Assembly: GCF_001613325.1 (NCBI RefSeq)
Contig: NZ_BDCD01000054.1
Location: 1 to 38,807, forward strand
Reading direction: 5' to 3'
Length of the DNA stretch: 38,807 nt
DNA from: Nocardia yamanashiensis NBRC 100130
Lineage (GTDB): Bacteria > Actinomycetota > Actinomycetes > Mycobacteriales > Mycobacteriaceae
Below, one piece after another: positions 1 through 8,209 of this stretch. Position 1 is the stretch's first letter; the number at the start of each line of letters is the position of its first letter. Position numbers and translations under genes: made by a program. The notes below the pieces were generated by a model, which had not been told where the DNA came from, ran no database searches, and worked only from the letters and a program-made list of their open reading frames with translations.

Positions 1-9
1 CCGCGACCC

Positions 10-62
10 GCGCGGTCCGCAGCGGCCAGCGCAATCAACTGAAGATATACGGCCCCGGGGCA
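10..62. repeat. Degenerate direct repeat, copy 1
   Basis: This stretch matches 1156-1208. The first 22 bases (10-31) differ from 1156-1177 at two positions only. After a divergent middle, the motif GAAGAT followed by a C/G-rich run ending in GGGGC recurs with one single-base offset. In the frame corresponding to copy 2 this copy reaches a stop (TGA, 40-42). It may be a leftover junction of a duplicated gene cassette. Confidence 0.5.
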
Positions 63-139
63 TCTCGAGGACGTCGTCGTGTCCGCAGATTCCGAGACAA
101 CTCGTGGGACTCGTGCTGAGAACATCGACAAGCCTGGGC

Positions 140-574
140 TCAAAGGCCATCTGCGCTGGTCGACCGAATCCTGACAACAGCACCGGCCGCGCGAAGCGGG
201 CGTGCGAGGGATTCCATCTCCACCAGAGTCCCTCGAAGTCCGGTGCGCAGAAGGTCATCGGCCATGGCCCGCGCTTGCGGCAGCGAGAGCGACCGGACCT
301 GGCGCAGCGCGCGCATCACCGCGGCTGGTGTGGCGCTCCGGCCCACGAGATCGAGCACGGTGGGGCCGTTGGCCGCCAGAATCGCCGCGCGAATACTCGC
401 TGGTGGCGGTCCGAAATCACACTCGTACCACTCATTTTCACAGCTCGGGCAGGTTCCGTGAAGGTCCCACTCATGCCTCCCGCCCGTGAGGACCTCGACC
501 ACGGTGGCATCGGCCGGTGCCCCGCACTCGATGAAGTCCTTCGCGTAGGGAGCAGACTCGACCACGGTGTCCAT
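140..574 (-). CDS. Small protein with bL12-like C-terminal domain and Cys motif
   Basis: A 144-residue protein of unknown role. The C-terminal half (about residues 85-137) has the pattern of the ribosomal bL12 C-terminal domain: a V-x-x-x-L-R-x-V helix start, a loop with L-S-L-P-Q-A-R, then an L-R-A-A-G-A-V-V strand end. Such domains occur in small actinobacterial proteins outside the ribosome. The N-terminal half holds cysteines at an ECG and a CPSCENE-type CxxC, which could bind zinc. It lies on the minus strand behind another small minus-strand gene, in a region of small orphan genes. The domain assignment is by eye; function is unknown. Confidence 0.6.
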   Translation of the reverse strand: MDTVVESAPYAKDFIECGAPADATVVEVLTGGRHEWDLHGTCPSCENEWYECDFGPPPASIRAAILAANGPTVLDLVGRSATPAAVMRALRQVRSLSLPQARAMADDLLRTGLRGTLVEMESLARPLRAAGAVVRIRSTSADGL

Positions 575-697
575 ATGCCGAACCTAGGTCGGGAACCGAT
601 CAGACGCCAACCATCCGGAAATACCGCGACCCGGGCGTTCGGAACCAGCCGCGGACTCGGTCGGCGGGTGCACGCGAATGCCGATGAGCGTTCGCTA

Positions 698-1033
698 TCA
701 AGCTGTTCGACCGGACTCGCCTACCAGGTAGTCGTAGTGTTCGATCGCCGAGCCGGTTAGTTTCGACCTGTCGATTCGAGACAACGGTGCCGCGATCGTG
801 CTGCTCGGTGCTCCCGCGCTGACAATCGCACACGCAGCGTTCAGTTCGGACTCCATGGCGGTCGGTGATGTCTCCACCTGTGCCGACCACAGGAGCATGT
901 GCAGGAGCGTGGTTTCCTGCTCGGGATCGTAGGCTCCGATCTGGTCGGTGCACTCGTCGGCGGCGCGGTCTCGGCTTTCGGGTGAGTCGTCGAGCAGGGC
1001 CCGAATCAACTTGAGGTAGTCCTCGGTGTCCAC
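698..1033 (-). CDS. Small acidic hypothetical protein, possible immunity protein
   Basis: A 111-residue acidic protein with a GTG start, an all-helical-looking N-terminus (MDTEDYLKLIRALLDDSPE) and no membrane segment or signal peptide. I do not recognise the family. The small size, acidic composition and position between two other orphan small genes, next to a DUF1851/Tdi1-like gene, fit an immunity-type gene of a polymorphic-toxin locus, but nothing in the sequence proves this. The gap to the following minus-strand gene is about 120 bases, so co-transcription is possible. Confidence 0.5.
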   Translation of the reverse strand: MDTEDYLKLIRALLDDSPESRDRAADECTDQIGAYDPEQETTLLHMLLWSAQVETSPTAMESELNAACAIVSAGAPSSTIAAPLSRIDRSKLTGSAIEHYDYLVGESGRTA

Positions 1034-1155
1034 AGGTAAATCGACCCTTTCCGTGCACGATCCGATAGGGACCCCGATTTTGCCCGATAGGTAGGCGTAT
1101 ACAGCCAGTCGGCTCTCGTCGACCAGTCATCCAACGCACTGCATTGCTGCGAGCC

Positions 1156-1208
1156 GCGCGGTTCGAAGCGGCCAGCGTCGTCCCGCGGAAGATCAACGGC
1201 CCGGGGCG
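1156..1208. repeat. Degenerate direct repeat, copy 2
   Basis: Second copy of the element at 10-62, about 1,146 bases downstream. It lies just before the credible start of the DUF1851-like gene. The two copies bracket the two minus-strand small genes. Confidence 0.5.
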
Positions 1209-1224
1209 AACTCGTGCCAGGTCA

Positions 1225-1764
1225 GTGCGCGGTCATGCCGAAGACAGAGCGAAGCCCATCATTGCGGCGTTGCGCTGGATATACCAGGATGCCGAGGTGG
1301 ATCTCATTCGTGTCTTCAGTCCGGAACAGTACGACGTTGCGTTGGAGTCCTGGTCCTGGCTGGTTACCGGGGGCCAGGATCCTTGGTGTGCAACCGCATT
1401 CGGGGACATCCTGTTTGGATCGGCCGAGGGTATCTGGATTCTGGATCTAGTGACGGGCACCTACGAGTGGACCTGGCCCACACCACAAGCCGCCCAAGCT
1501 GATCTCGACACCATTGAAGGGCAAGACCGATACCTGCTGGCCGCGCTCGCGCAGGGCGCGGAGCGTCGTGGACTGATCCTCGGCCCCGACGAGGTATACG
1601 CCTTCACGCTCCCGCCCAAAGCCGGAGGTGAACTGACAGTGGAGAACATCAGAGTCATGGACTTCGCGTTGTATGCGAACCTGTTGGGGCAGATGCACGC
1701 TCAACTACGCGACAAGCCGACGGGCTTTACGATGACAGGCTTCGAGCTCAGCGGTCTCGACTAG
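1225..1764 (+). CDS. DUF1851 / T6SS immunity Tdi1-like protein
   Basis: About 179 residues if started at GTG 1225; the frame is open back to 1144, but that part consists of the repeat element, so the later start is preferred with little certainty. The body has the features of the DUF1851 family, which includes the immunity protein Tdi1: a tryptophan-rich strand (TGGQDPW), an F-G-D-I-L-F segment, a W-I-L-D-L-V-T-G strand followed by an aromatic stretch, and a C-terminal helix around MDFALYANLLGQMHAQL. Family members neutralise DNase-type or other toxins or are orphan copies. No toxin gene is visible here, so an orphan immunity gene is the best reading. Confidence 0.6.
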   Translation: MRGHAEDRAKPIIAALRWIYQDAEVDLIRVFSPEQYDVALESWSWLVTGGQDPWCATAFGDILFGSAEGIWILDLVTGTYEWTWPTPQAAQADLDTIEGQDRYLLAALAQGAERRGLILGPDEVYAFTLPPKAGGELTVENIRVMDFALYANLLGQMHAQLRDKPTGFTMTGFELSGLD

Positions 1765-1769
1765 ATCGA

Positions 1770-1988
1770 TTGACTAGGCGTCGCACGTCCGACATCTTCG
1801 CCGAGCCGCAGCCGTGGCTGGACCGCGTGGACCGGGTAGTCCTGGAGGTGCACGACAAATACATCGACGGCGACATCGTCCGAAACACCATGAAGGAAGC
1901 GGGATATCATCGCATCCCGCCGCGTCTTCCCGACCCGCCCGGCTTCAATCCGGTCGAACTCTATTGGCGCGACGGGTTGCCCGAATGA
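1770..1988 (+). CDS. Small hypothetical protein downstream of DUF1851 gene
   Basis: A 72-residue frame starting at TTG five bases after the preceding stop. It contains a charged helical middle (LDRVDRVVLEVHDKYIDGD) and a proline- and aromatic-rich tail ending in YWRDGLPE. It may be translated with the DUF1851-like gene or be the surviving tail of a larger, lost reading frame. No family recognised. It is followed within the next bases by the convergent membrane-protein gene, whose end overlaps it. Confidence 0.45.
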   Translation: MTRRRTSDIFAEPQPWLDRVDRVVLEVHDKYIDGDIVRNTMKEAGYHRIPPRLPDPPGFNPVELYWRDGLPE

Positions 1989-3043
1989 CCGAGGCGCTGG
2001 CGTTGCCGGTTTCCGTATGCCGCTTCGGTGACCGCGGTGTCGTCTTCGAGACCGGAGCCCAGGGCCCCGCCGATGGTGGCGACCGAGGCCAGTAACCATG
2101 CCAGGGTGAGGTAGTCGGTGAGGGTTACCGTGTGTCCGAGTTCGCGCGAGAACAGGCCCGGGGGCAGTGTCAGGGACGCGGTGGCCAGCAGCAGGGCGAA
2201 CAGGGCCAGGTGCAGGACGGTGACGCCGGTGATCAGGGTGAGGGCGGTCGCCGCGTTGTAGAGCGCGGAGCGGTTGCGATCGGTGGGCGATTTCGGTCGC
2301 TCCCAGAGTTCGTGGTCGAGGATCAGCCACAGGATCAGCGCAGTGATCGACAGGAGCGTTGCCGCGCTCATGCGCCATGGGCCCATGGTGTCGGCGAATT
2401 GCCAGATGGTGCTGGTGGCGAGTGCGACCGCGCCCGTGGCGAAGGCGCCGACGAGCACTTTCGACAGTCCGGTGACCAGCCGCCAGGGCCGGTTGGCTCG
2501 CACCATTCCCGACAGCAGGCGTAGTCGGCGCAGTCCTGGCGGGGCGAAATATCTGGTGCCGCCGGGGATCGGCGTGGACGGAAACTTGCGTTCGGCGCGG
2601 GCGGTGGTGAGTTCCGGATCGCCGAGCATGTGGCTGATCGCGAGTTCGGTGACGGTGTGGAGGCGTTGTTGGAGGCGGAGCCCGCCGACGCCGGGTACGG
2701 AGACGAGCGCGAATCGGTGGTCGGTGCTGACCTCGGCCACGATCGGCAGGGTGTCCGCGCGGCGGGGGAGATCGGTGAGATAGACGACGAGATCCTCGGA
2801 TTCCGCCGACGGGTCGACCGCTTCGATCACCTCGGCGAGATCGGCTTGCTCGTCAGGGAGGTAGGGCTCGCGACGCACAGCCGTCGTCCAGCGGCGGCCG
2901 GAACGGTCACGGCTGCTCAGGAGCTCGGGCAGTCGTTCCGCCAGTTGCTCGGCGACGGCCGCAGGTTTGCCCGGGTCCGCGATGAGCAACACCGACACTT
3001 GCCCATCGGCCTGTCTATCGTCCGCGTTTTCGTCACCGTCCAT
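1961..3043 (-). CDS. Integral membrane protein of unknown function
   Basis: A 360-residue protein. The first ~175 residues are soluble, with an alpha/beta look (a strand VSVLLIADPG near the start, then a DLVVYLTDLP segment around 85-95). They are followed by four hydrophobic segments, roughly at 190-215, 222-242, 262-292 and 308-330. The tail is hydrophilic. The soluble part may sit in the cytoplasm and sense or bind something; no catalytic motif was recognised. It begins at an ATG and is divergent from the hydrolase gene at 3294. Similar proteins are commonly listed as hypothetical in actinobacteria. Confidence 0.75.
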   Translation of the reverse strand: MDGDENADDRQADGQVSVLLIADPGKPAAVAEQLAERLPELLSSRDRSGRRWTTAVRREPYLPDEQADLAEVIEAVDPSAESEDLVVYLTDLPRRADTLPIVAEVSTDHRFALVSVPGVGGLRLQQRLHTVTELAISHMLGDPELTTARAERKFPSTPIPGGTRYFAPPGLRRLRLLSGMVRANRPWRLVTGLSKVLVGAFATGAVALATSTIWQFADTMGPWRMSAATLLSITALILWLILDHELWERPKSPTDRNRSALYNAATALTLITGVTVLHLALFALLLATASLTLPPGLFSRELGHTVTLTDYLTLAWLLASVATIGGALGSGLEDDTAVTEAAYGNRQRQRLGHSGNPSRQ

Positions 3044-3293
3044 GGCAGTCGCCTTCCCCGACCGGCTGCCCTGAAACTCCGATCATGACGCACAGGACGG
3101 CCCGTCGCGGCTATGGAGCGGTTCGGTGCCTGTAGTTCGGTGCGATTGCTCCGGTGTGGTCAGTGTCTGATCGCAACGGTCATGCGGCTGATCGGTCCGG
3201 CCAGAGGGCTCGGCCGGAGACCGTTCGCGGCGTTCAATTCCCGCATGCCGCAATCGGCGGCAGCTGGTCGAAAAACGTTGGTAGGAGCGGAAA
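3044..3293. other. Divergent intergenic region
   Basis: About 250 bases between the membrane-protein gene (minus) and the hydrolase gene (plus). It must hold promoters for both. I see no convincing ORF or strong palindrome in it. Confidence 0.4.
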
Positions 3294-4172
3294 ATGACCG
3301 AATTCGTAGCGCTCGAGCACGGGCGGATCGCCTGTGACGTGGTCGGCGAGGGCCCGTTGGTTGTGCTGGCGCACGGGATGGGGTGCAGCCGTCAGGACTT
3401 CCGGCATTTGATGGGTCCCGTGGCGGCGGCCGGATATCGGGTGGTGAACGTCGATATGCGCGGGCATGGTGAATCCAGCCTGGACTGGCCGTCGGTGACC
3501 GGCAAGGCCGCGATCAGCCGGACCGATGTCGCCCTCGACATCCTCGGCGTCATCCGGCATTTCGGGGGACCGGCGGTCGTGGCCGGGCATTCGCTGGCGG
3601 GCGGATCGGCCACCATCGCGGCCGCCGAGGCTCCCGAGTTGGTGTCGGCGATCATCGAGATCAACCCGTTCACACTGGTCCCCGCGCTCGACTTCCATGC
3701 CCTGTGGTCGGTCCGGCGTTACCGGCGCGGAATAGCGCAGTTGATCGGTACGCAGGTGTTCAACTCGCCTGGGCTGTGGTTCCGGTACCTGGGCGGCGTG
3801 GCATATCCGACCCGACCCGCCGACCACGACCATTACCTGCGCGAATTGCGGGACCTGCTGGAGCAGCCTGGCCGGTGGACCGAATTCCGGAAGACCGGCA
3901 AGACATCGCCCGCGGACGCTCAGGCCCGGATAGCCGAAGTACGTTGTCCCGCACTGGTGATCATGGGCTCGGAGGATCCGGACTACCCGGATCCGGTGGC
4001 GGAGGGCAACCGGATCGTCGCCGCGCTGCCCCCGGGGCTCGGCCAGGTCGCCGTTATCGATCAGGGCGGCCATTACCCCCATGCGCAGTTCCCCGAGCGA
4101 GTGGCCGCGCTGATGATCCCCTTCCTGGACCGTCACGCCGTTCGGGATACGGCGGGATCGATCAGCGGCTGA
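3294..4172 (+). CDS. Alpha/beta hydrolase
   Basis: A 292-residue alpha/beta hydrolase with an AGGAG ribosome-binding site before its ATG. The oxyanion region is at LAHGMG, followed by a DMRGHGESS strand-turn, the nucleophile elbow AGHSLAGG (Ser; the usual last Gly of GxSxG is Ala), an acid region at MGSEDPDYPDP, and the catalytic His in GGHYPHAQFPE. It is clearly paralogous to the protein at 11254-12099, which shares the FRHL stretch, the RGHG turn and the HYPH-QFP ending. The substrate is unknown. It is followed after 38 bases by an AraC-type regulator gene, suggesting a two-gene unit. Confidence 0.85.
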   Translation: MTEFVALEHGRIACDVVGEGPLVVLAHGMGCSRQDFRHLMGPVAAAGYRVVNVDMRGHGESSLDWPSVTGKAAISRTDVALDILGVIRHFGGPAVVAGHSLAGGSATIAAAEAPELVSAIIEINPFTLVPALDFHALWSVRRYRRGIAQLIGTQVFNSPGLWFRYLGGVAYPTRPADHDHYLRELRDLLEQPGRWTEFRKTGKTSPADAQARIAEVRCPALVIMGSEDPDYPDPVAEGNRIVAALPPGLGQVAVIDQGGHYPHAQFPERVAALMIPFLDRHAVRDTAGSISG

Positions 4173-4210
4173 CCGTGACAGTTCGCCGCACCGGCTGCGA
4201 TGATGGCGAG

Positions 4211-5269
4211 ATGCCGGCGGCTCGCACCATCGTTTTCGTTGTCTTCCAAGGCATGCAGCTGTCCGAACTGGCCGGACCCATGGATGTGTTCGCGCTCCTC
4301 AACGATCTGGCATCGCGCCCGCCCGACCAGCTGCCGCCGGAGCTGCGGTGGGAGGTGAGCACGACCGGGGACGATCCGGTGCGCACGAACGGCGGCTCGG
4401 CGTGGCTGCCGTACCGCCTGCTGACCGCCTCACCCGGCGGCCGGGCGATCAACGCTGATGGCGGACTGACCCTCTCGGTCGCGCATTCGCTCACCGACAT
4501 CGCCGCGGGCGACGACTTCGACACCCTCGTCGTGGTCGGCGGCGATGTCGCCGGTTCCGGTGCCGCCGAGGTGATTCCGGAGTTGCCCGCACTGGCCCGC
4601 AAGGCGCGCCGGGTGACCTCGGTGTGCGGGGGAGCATTGCTGCTGGCCGCCGCCGGACTGCTGGACGGCTACCGTGCCACCACCCACTGGACCACGACCG
4701 GCATACTGGCACAACGCTTTCCGCGGGTGACCGTCGAGCCGGACCGCATCTACGTCCGCGATCGCAACCGCTGGACATCGGCGGGGATGTCCGCGGGCGT
4801 CGATCTGGCCTTGGCGCTGGTCGAGGACGACCACGGTCGCGAAACCGCCGCCATGATCGCGCGTGTCGCAGTGGTGTTCACTCGGCGACCGGGCGGGCAA
4901 GCGCAGTTTAGCGCCCAGCTGCGCGCCCAGCCGGCCAGAACTCCGGCCATCCGCGCGGTGCAGCAGTGGCTGCCCGATCACCTCGGCGACGATCTCTCGG
5001 TGGCCGCTCTCGCGCGCCGGGCAGGGATGAGCGAACGCGGTTTCGCACGTGGCTTCCGTGCCGAAACAGGCAGCACGCCAGGAACTTTCGTCGAGGATCT
5101 GCGCATCGAAGCCGCGCGCCGGCTCTTGGAATCGACCGAGCTGACCATCGGCGCGATCGCCCGCCAGATCGGTTACCGGCACGGCGAGACGCTGCACAGG
5201 GTCTTCACCCGCCGTCTCGGCACCACCCCTGAGCGGTACCGGCAGCATTTCGGCACGGCCGCAGCGTAA
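4211..5269 (+). CDS. DJ-1/PfpI-AraC family transcriptional regulator (FtrA-like)
   Basis: A 352-residue two-domain regulator. Residues ~5-190 form a DJ-1/PfpI (class I glutamine amidotransferase-like) domain with the nucleophile-elbow cysteine at C139 in SVCGGALL and a following TTHWTT segment. Residues ~255-350 form an AraC-type double helix-turn-helix, ending in the typical RLGTTPERYRQHF. The frame is open further upstream inside the hydrolase gene, but the domain begins right after ATG 4211, so that start was chosen. Such regulators often control a neighbouring enzyme; the hydrolase just upstream is the obvious candidate. The ligand is unknown. Confidence 0.85.
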   Translation: MPAARTIVFVVFQGMQLSELAGPMDVFALLNDLASRPPDQLPPELRWEVSTTGDDPVRTNGGSAWLPYRLLTASPGGRAINADGGLTLSVAHSLTDIAAGDDFDTLVVVGGDVAGSGAAEVIPELPALARKARRVTSVCGGALLLAAAGLLDGYRATTHWTTTGILAQRFPRVTVEPDRIYVRDRNRWTSAGMSAGVDLALALVEDDHGRETAAMIARVAVVFTRRPGGQAQFSAQLRAQPARTPAIRAVQQWLPDHLGDDLSVAALARRAGMSERGFARGFRAETGSTPGTFVEDLRIEAARRLLESTELTIGAIARQIGYRHGETLHRVFTRRLGTTPERYRQHFGTAAA

Positions 5270-5279
5270 TTGGTGCGAA

Positions 5280-5310
5280 ACGGCCCCGGACGCTCGGAGT
5301 CCGGGGCCGT
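5280..5310. terminator. GC-rich hairpin between convergent genes
   Basis: Perfect 12-bp inverted repeat (ACGGCCCCGGAC and its complement) with a 7-base loop, 11 bases after the AraC-family stop. It probably acts for both strands. No U-run follows, as is usual in actinobacteria. Confidence 0.75.
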
Positions 5311-5330
5311 ACCGGCCTGATCAGGCCGGT
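5311..5330. terminator. Perfect 20-bp palindrome next to the miniprotein stop
   Basis: ACCGGCCTGATCAGGCCGGT, perfectly self-complementary, directly abuts both the preceding hairpin and the stop codon of the minus-strand miniprotein gene. Most likely a second terminator element for the minus-strand gene. Confidence 0.55.
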
Positions 5331-5447
5331 CTATCGGCGCTTCTTCGCCCCGCTCTCGGATCCTTCGATACCGGATTGCGGGTCGGCCGATTTGGCCTTC
5401 TTCTCCGCTCGTTTTTCCTTCAGGGACTTGCCCTGAGCCTTGGACAT
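5331..5447 (-). CDS. Lysine-rich 38-residue protein
   Basis: A 38-residue, very basic protein starting MSKAQGKSLKEKRAEKKAK and ending GAKKRR. It begins with the only sensible ATG in a longer open frame and ends against a palindromic terminator. The composition suggests a nucleic-acid-binding or ribosome-associated miniprotein, an inference only. It is divergent from the sigma-factor gene, sharing its upstream region. Small lysine-rich proteins with a similar start are, to my knowledge, widespread in actinobacteria without a known role. Confidence 0.65.
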   Translation of the reverse strand: MSKAQGKSLKEKRAEKKAKSADPQSGIEGSESGAKKRR

Positions 5448-5646
5448 CTTGCTACGCGGAGATTTATCGGACAACTGATCGGTCCTTTGTTCGGAAGGCC
5501 TAGACGGCCTCGTCGCGTCCCACAGTACGCGAACGCCGTCGGCTAGTAGGCTGGTTGGTGGTTCCGGCGATTGCCGAGCCACTCGAGGCCTCTCTGCGGT
5601 TCGTCTTCGAATCGCGATGCCACCCGAATATCTCGGAGAGGCGAAT

Positions 5647-6696
5647 GTGGCGAAGAATTCCAGCGGAACCGGCGATCTAGCGCGTATCGGCGGCGGTGGT
5701 GAGGCTGTCGACACCGTGTGGGACGAGGACGAGTCCGCGGTCCTGCGCCGGGCTCGCAGGGAAGCCGAACTCACCGCGGGCGGGGATTCGACGCGGGCGT
5801 ATCTGAAGCAGATCGGGCGGGTTCCGCTGCTGTCCGCGGTCGAAGAGGTCGAGCTGGCGATCCGGATCGAAGTCGGGCTGTATGCCGCGGAGAAGCTACG
5901 GGTCGAATCCCTGCTGGCGCCGGGGGTCGATGCGGCGCGGCGGCGGGATCTGGCCTGGATCGCGCTCGACGGTGTGCGCGCCAAGAATCATCTGCTGGAA
6001 GCGAATCTGCGGCTGGTGGTGTCGATCGCCAAACGCTACAGCGGACACGGCATGGCGTTTCTCGACCTGATCCAGGAGGGCAATCTGGGCCTGGTGCGCG
6101 CCGTCGAGAAGTTCGACTACAGCCGGGGATTCAAGTTCTCGACCTACGCCACCTGGTGGATTCGGCAGGCCATCTCGCGCGCCATGGCCGATCAGTCGCG
6201 CACCATCCGCATCCCGGTCCATATGGTGGAGATCATCAACCGGCTCTCGCGAGTCCAGCGTGAGCTGTTTCAGCAGCTCAGCCGCGAGGCCACCGTGGAA
6301 GAGGTCGCCGACGAACTGGGTATCCCACCCGCGCGGGTGCTCGAGATTCGCCAGATCGCACGGGAGCCGGTCTCGCTGGATCAGGCAATCGGGGAGGAAG
6401 GCAGCGGCCAGTTCGGTGATTTCATCGAGGACTCCGAGGCTGTCGTCGCACTCGACGCCGTCGCGTTCACCCTGTTGCAGGAGCAACTGGAGGCGGTGCT
6501 CGAAACGCTCAGTGAGCGCGAGGCCGGGGTCATGCGCCTGCGGTACGGCCTGAGCGACGGACGGCCCCGGACGCTCGACGATATCGGGAAGGTCTACGGC
6601 GTCACCCGGGAGCGGATCCGTCAGATCGAGGCGAAGACGATGTCGAAGTTGCGGCACCCGTCACGCTCGCAATTGCTGCAGGACTATCTCGAATAG
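5647..6696 (+). CDS. RNA polymerase sigma-70 factor, group 2 (SigB/HrdB-like)
   Basis: A 349-residue sigma factor from GTG 5647, preceded by GGAGAGG; an ATG at 5617 gives ten more residues but lacks a ribosome-binding site. Region 1.2 is at DSTRAYLKQIG, and region 2 covers NLRLVVSIAKRY to FSTYATWWIRQAI, with the -10-recognising core intact. Region 3 follows at IPVHMVEIINRL, and region 4 ends with GVTRERIRQIEAKTMSKLRH. The long acidic region 1.1 of a housekeeping factor is missing, so it is most likely an alternative group-2 factor used under stress or in stationary phase. Confidence 0.9.
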   Translation: MAKNSSGTGDLARIGGGGEAVDTVWDEDESAVLRRARREAELTAGGDSTRAYLKQIGRVPLLSAVEEVELAIRIEVGLYAAEKLRVESLLAPGVDAARRRDLAWIALDGVRAKNHLLEANLRLVVSIAKRYSGHGMAFLDLIQEGNLGLVRAVEKFDYSRGFKFSTYATWWIRQAISRAMADQSRTIRIPVHMVEIINRLSRVQRELFQQLSREATVEEVADELGIPPARVLEIRQIAREPVSLDQAIGEEGSGQFGDFIEDSEAVVALDAVAFTLLQEQLEAVLETLSEREAGVMRLRYGLSDGRPRTLDDIGKVYGVTRERIRQIEAKTMSKLRHPSRSQLLQDYLE

Positions 6697-6709
6697 GCGT
6701 GCGCCGCGA

Positions 6710-7072
6710 TCAACGCCGCACCCCCTTGATGACGAGCGGGCTGCGACGCTCGGGTGCTGTCATCAGCCAATTGCCGGCGATGGCGAGCATGCTCGTATTG
6801 GCGCTCCGCAGATCGACTTCCAGTCGCGCCACCAGCTCGCGTACATCGATGGTGGCCGAATCGACCTGCAGCAGCGTCGATTTGGTGTCCTCGAGCACGC
6901 CGCGCAGTCGATCGAGACGCTGGAGCACGTCCAGCAGGTTTCGCACGAGATCGTCCCCGAGAGTCAGGAAGGCCGTGATCCCGGCGTCGTCATCGGTCAG
7001 ATCATCGGCCTCGGGCCACGGCCGGTGCACCGGTATAGGCCGATCGGCGGCGGATCCCGGGATCGCGCTCAT
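6710..7072 (-). CDS. Small helical hypothetical protein
   Basis: A 120-residue protein with heptad-like leucines (LVRNLLDVLQRLDRLRGVL and LVARLEVDLRS), suggesting a coiled coil, then a basic tail. No signal peptide or membrane segment. It is convergent with the sigma-factor gene, the two stops lying 13 bases apart. It might interact with a protein partner through the coiled coil; nothing links it to the sigma factor except position. No family recognised. Confidence 0.6.
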   Translation of the reverse strand: MSAIPGSAADRPIPVHRPWPEADDLTDDDAGITAFLTLGDDLVRNLLDVLQRLDRLRGVLEDTKSTLLQVDSATIDVRELVARLEVDLRSANTSMLAIAGNWLMTAPERRSPLVIKGVRR

Positions 7073-7549
7073 TTCGCGCTTCCGCGGTGTGACGGTATCG
7101 ATTTCGAGCTGTAGACCTGGTGGAGCAGCGTCATGGCGACGCTCCCATCTGACCGTGGACGGCCGGGTCCACCGGAGGCTGCACCGCCTGATTGGCGATG
7201 CTTACACAGCGACCAGCTCTCTCTACGCTATACCCGATCCCCGTTCACCGGCAGTGGTGAGCATCGGCCCGCCACCGTCTCGGGCGCGTCGGACAAGACA
7301 CGTTGACGCATGCGGATTCGCCTAGCCGACAGTGCGGGTGCGCTGTATCGGATTGGCGGACAACCCTTCTCGATCCGAATGCCGGTGCATTGGCCTGCCC
7401 CGAGGTGGACCTCGTCCGATGTGGCGTTTCCATGAAACCCCTCCTGCGAATGATTTTCACCTACGATGAGTGGGCAGCTCACCGCTGTCGAACCCAGGCC
7501 ATGCTCTCGGGCCGTCTTCCCCAGTGGCAACCGAGAGGGGTAGACGGTC
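7073..7549. other. Long intergenic region
   Basis: About 477 bases with several overlapping open frames on both strands but none with a ribosome-binding site, convincing composition or recognisable motif. It presumably carries the promoter of the minus-strand gene ending at 6710 (a TATAGC-like -10 appears near 7230 on the minus strand) and that of the gene at 7550. I see no structured RNA that I can name. Confidence 0.35.
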
Positions 7550-7876
7550 ATGGATCATTGCTGGCATACCACCGACGCGGTGGTCGTATCCATCACCGCC
7601 ACCAAAGCCATAGCGCCGGAAGTGGATTGGGCAATCGCGGCGACCGCGCTCCCCAGTCTCGATACACCGGATATGCGCGCCTGGATCGCCGGTCACCGCG
7701 ACGCCGCGAACCCGGCCTGCCGCATCGTCGTCACCCCTGGCTGCCGCTATCGCGATCGCCCGCTGCCGCTCCCGCATCGGGAGATATGCGTTCCGCCGGC
7801 GGAATACACGGCATTCATCCTGATTTCCAACCAGCCCGATGCTGCTGATCGGGATGCACTGTGGCATAGTCAGTGA
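7550..7876 (+). CDS. Hypothetical protein
   Basis: A 108-residue frame with ATG preceded by GAGAGGGG at a suitable distance. It begins MDHCWHTTDAVVVSITATKA, has a hydrophilic middle and ends with a strand-like AEYTAFILISN and a short acidic tail. No family recognised. The opposite strand is also open over most of this stretch, but the ribosome-binding site favours this strand. It lies 63 bases upstream of the cold-shock gene. Confidence 0.5.
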   Translation: MDHCWHTTDAVVVSITATKAIAPEVDWAIAATALPSLDTPDMRAWIAGHRDAANPACRIVVTPGCRYRDRPLPLPHREICVPPAEYTAFILISNQPDAADRDALWHSQ

Positions 7877-7939
7877 TCGAGAACGGGCTTCTCATCAAGA
7901 ATTTGCCCGGCTCACTACAGAAAAGATGTGGCTTACAAC

Positions 7940-8143
7940 ATGGCCCAAGGCAGTGTGAAGTGGTTCAACGGTGAAAAAGGCTTCGGCTTCATCGCTCAAG
8001 ACGGCGGCGGTCCGGACGTTTTCGTTCACTACTCGGCGGTGAGCGGCGGGGGTTACAAATCCCTCGACGAAGGTCAGCGTGTCGAGTTCTCGGTGGAGCA
8101 GGGCCAGAAGGGTCCGCAAGCCCAGGACGTCCGCGCTATCTGA
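7940..8143 (+). CDS. cspA: Cold-shock domain protein
   Basis: A 67-residue single cold-shock domain, the usual length. It has both RNA-binding motifs, KGFGFI (RNP1) and DVFVHY (RNP2), and the typical VKWFN start. Such proteins bind single-stranded RNA/DNA and act as RNA chaperones. ATG 7940 matches family starts; a GTG 12 bases earlier (7928) would add four residues. A good rho-independent terminator follows at 8166. Confidence 0.95.
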   Translation: MAQGSVKWFNGEKGFGFIAQDGGGPDVFVHYSAVSGGGYKSLDEGQRVEFSVEQGQKGPQAQDVRAI

Positions 8144-8165
8144 TTCCGCGGGATCGAGCTCGTGA

Positions 8166-8199
8166 AAAGCTCCGCACCGAAATCGGTGTGGGGCTTTTT
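8166..8199 (+). terminator. Rho-independent terminator of the cold-shock gene
   Basis: A 14-bp stem (left arm AAAGCTCCGCACCG, two G-U/mismatch positions) with a four-base AAAT loop, followed by a run of five T. It is the only hairpin with a U-tract I found in the window. Confidence 0.85.
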
Positions 8200-8209
8200 C
8201 ATTGGAGGC

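Noticed and set aside
7303..7848. 181-codon plus-strand open frame starting at TTG 7303
   Set aside because: There is no ribosome-binding site or coding-like composition, and it overlaps the better-supported gene at 7550.
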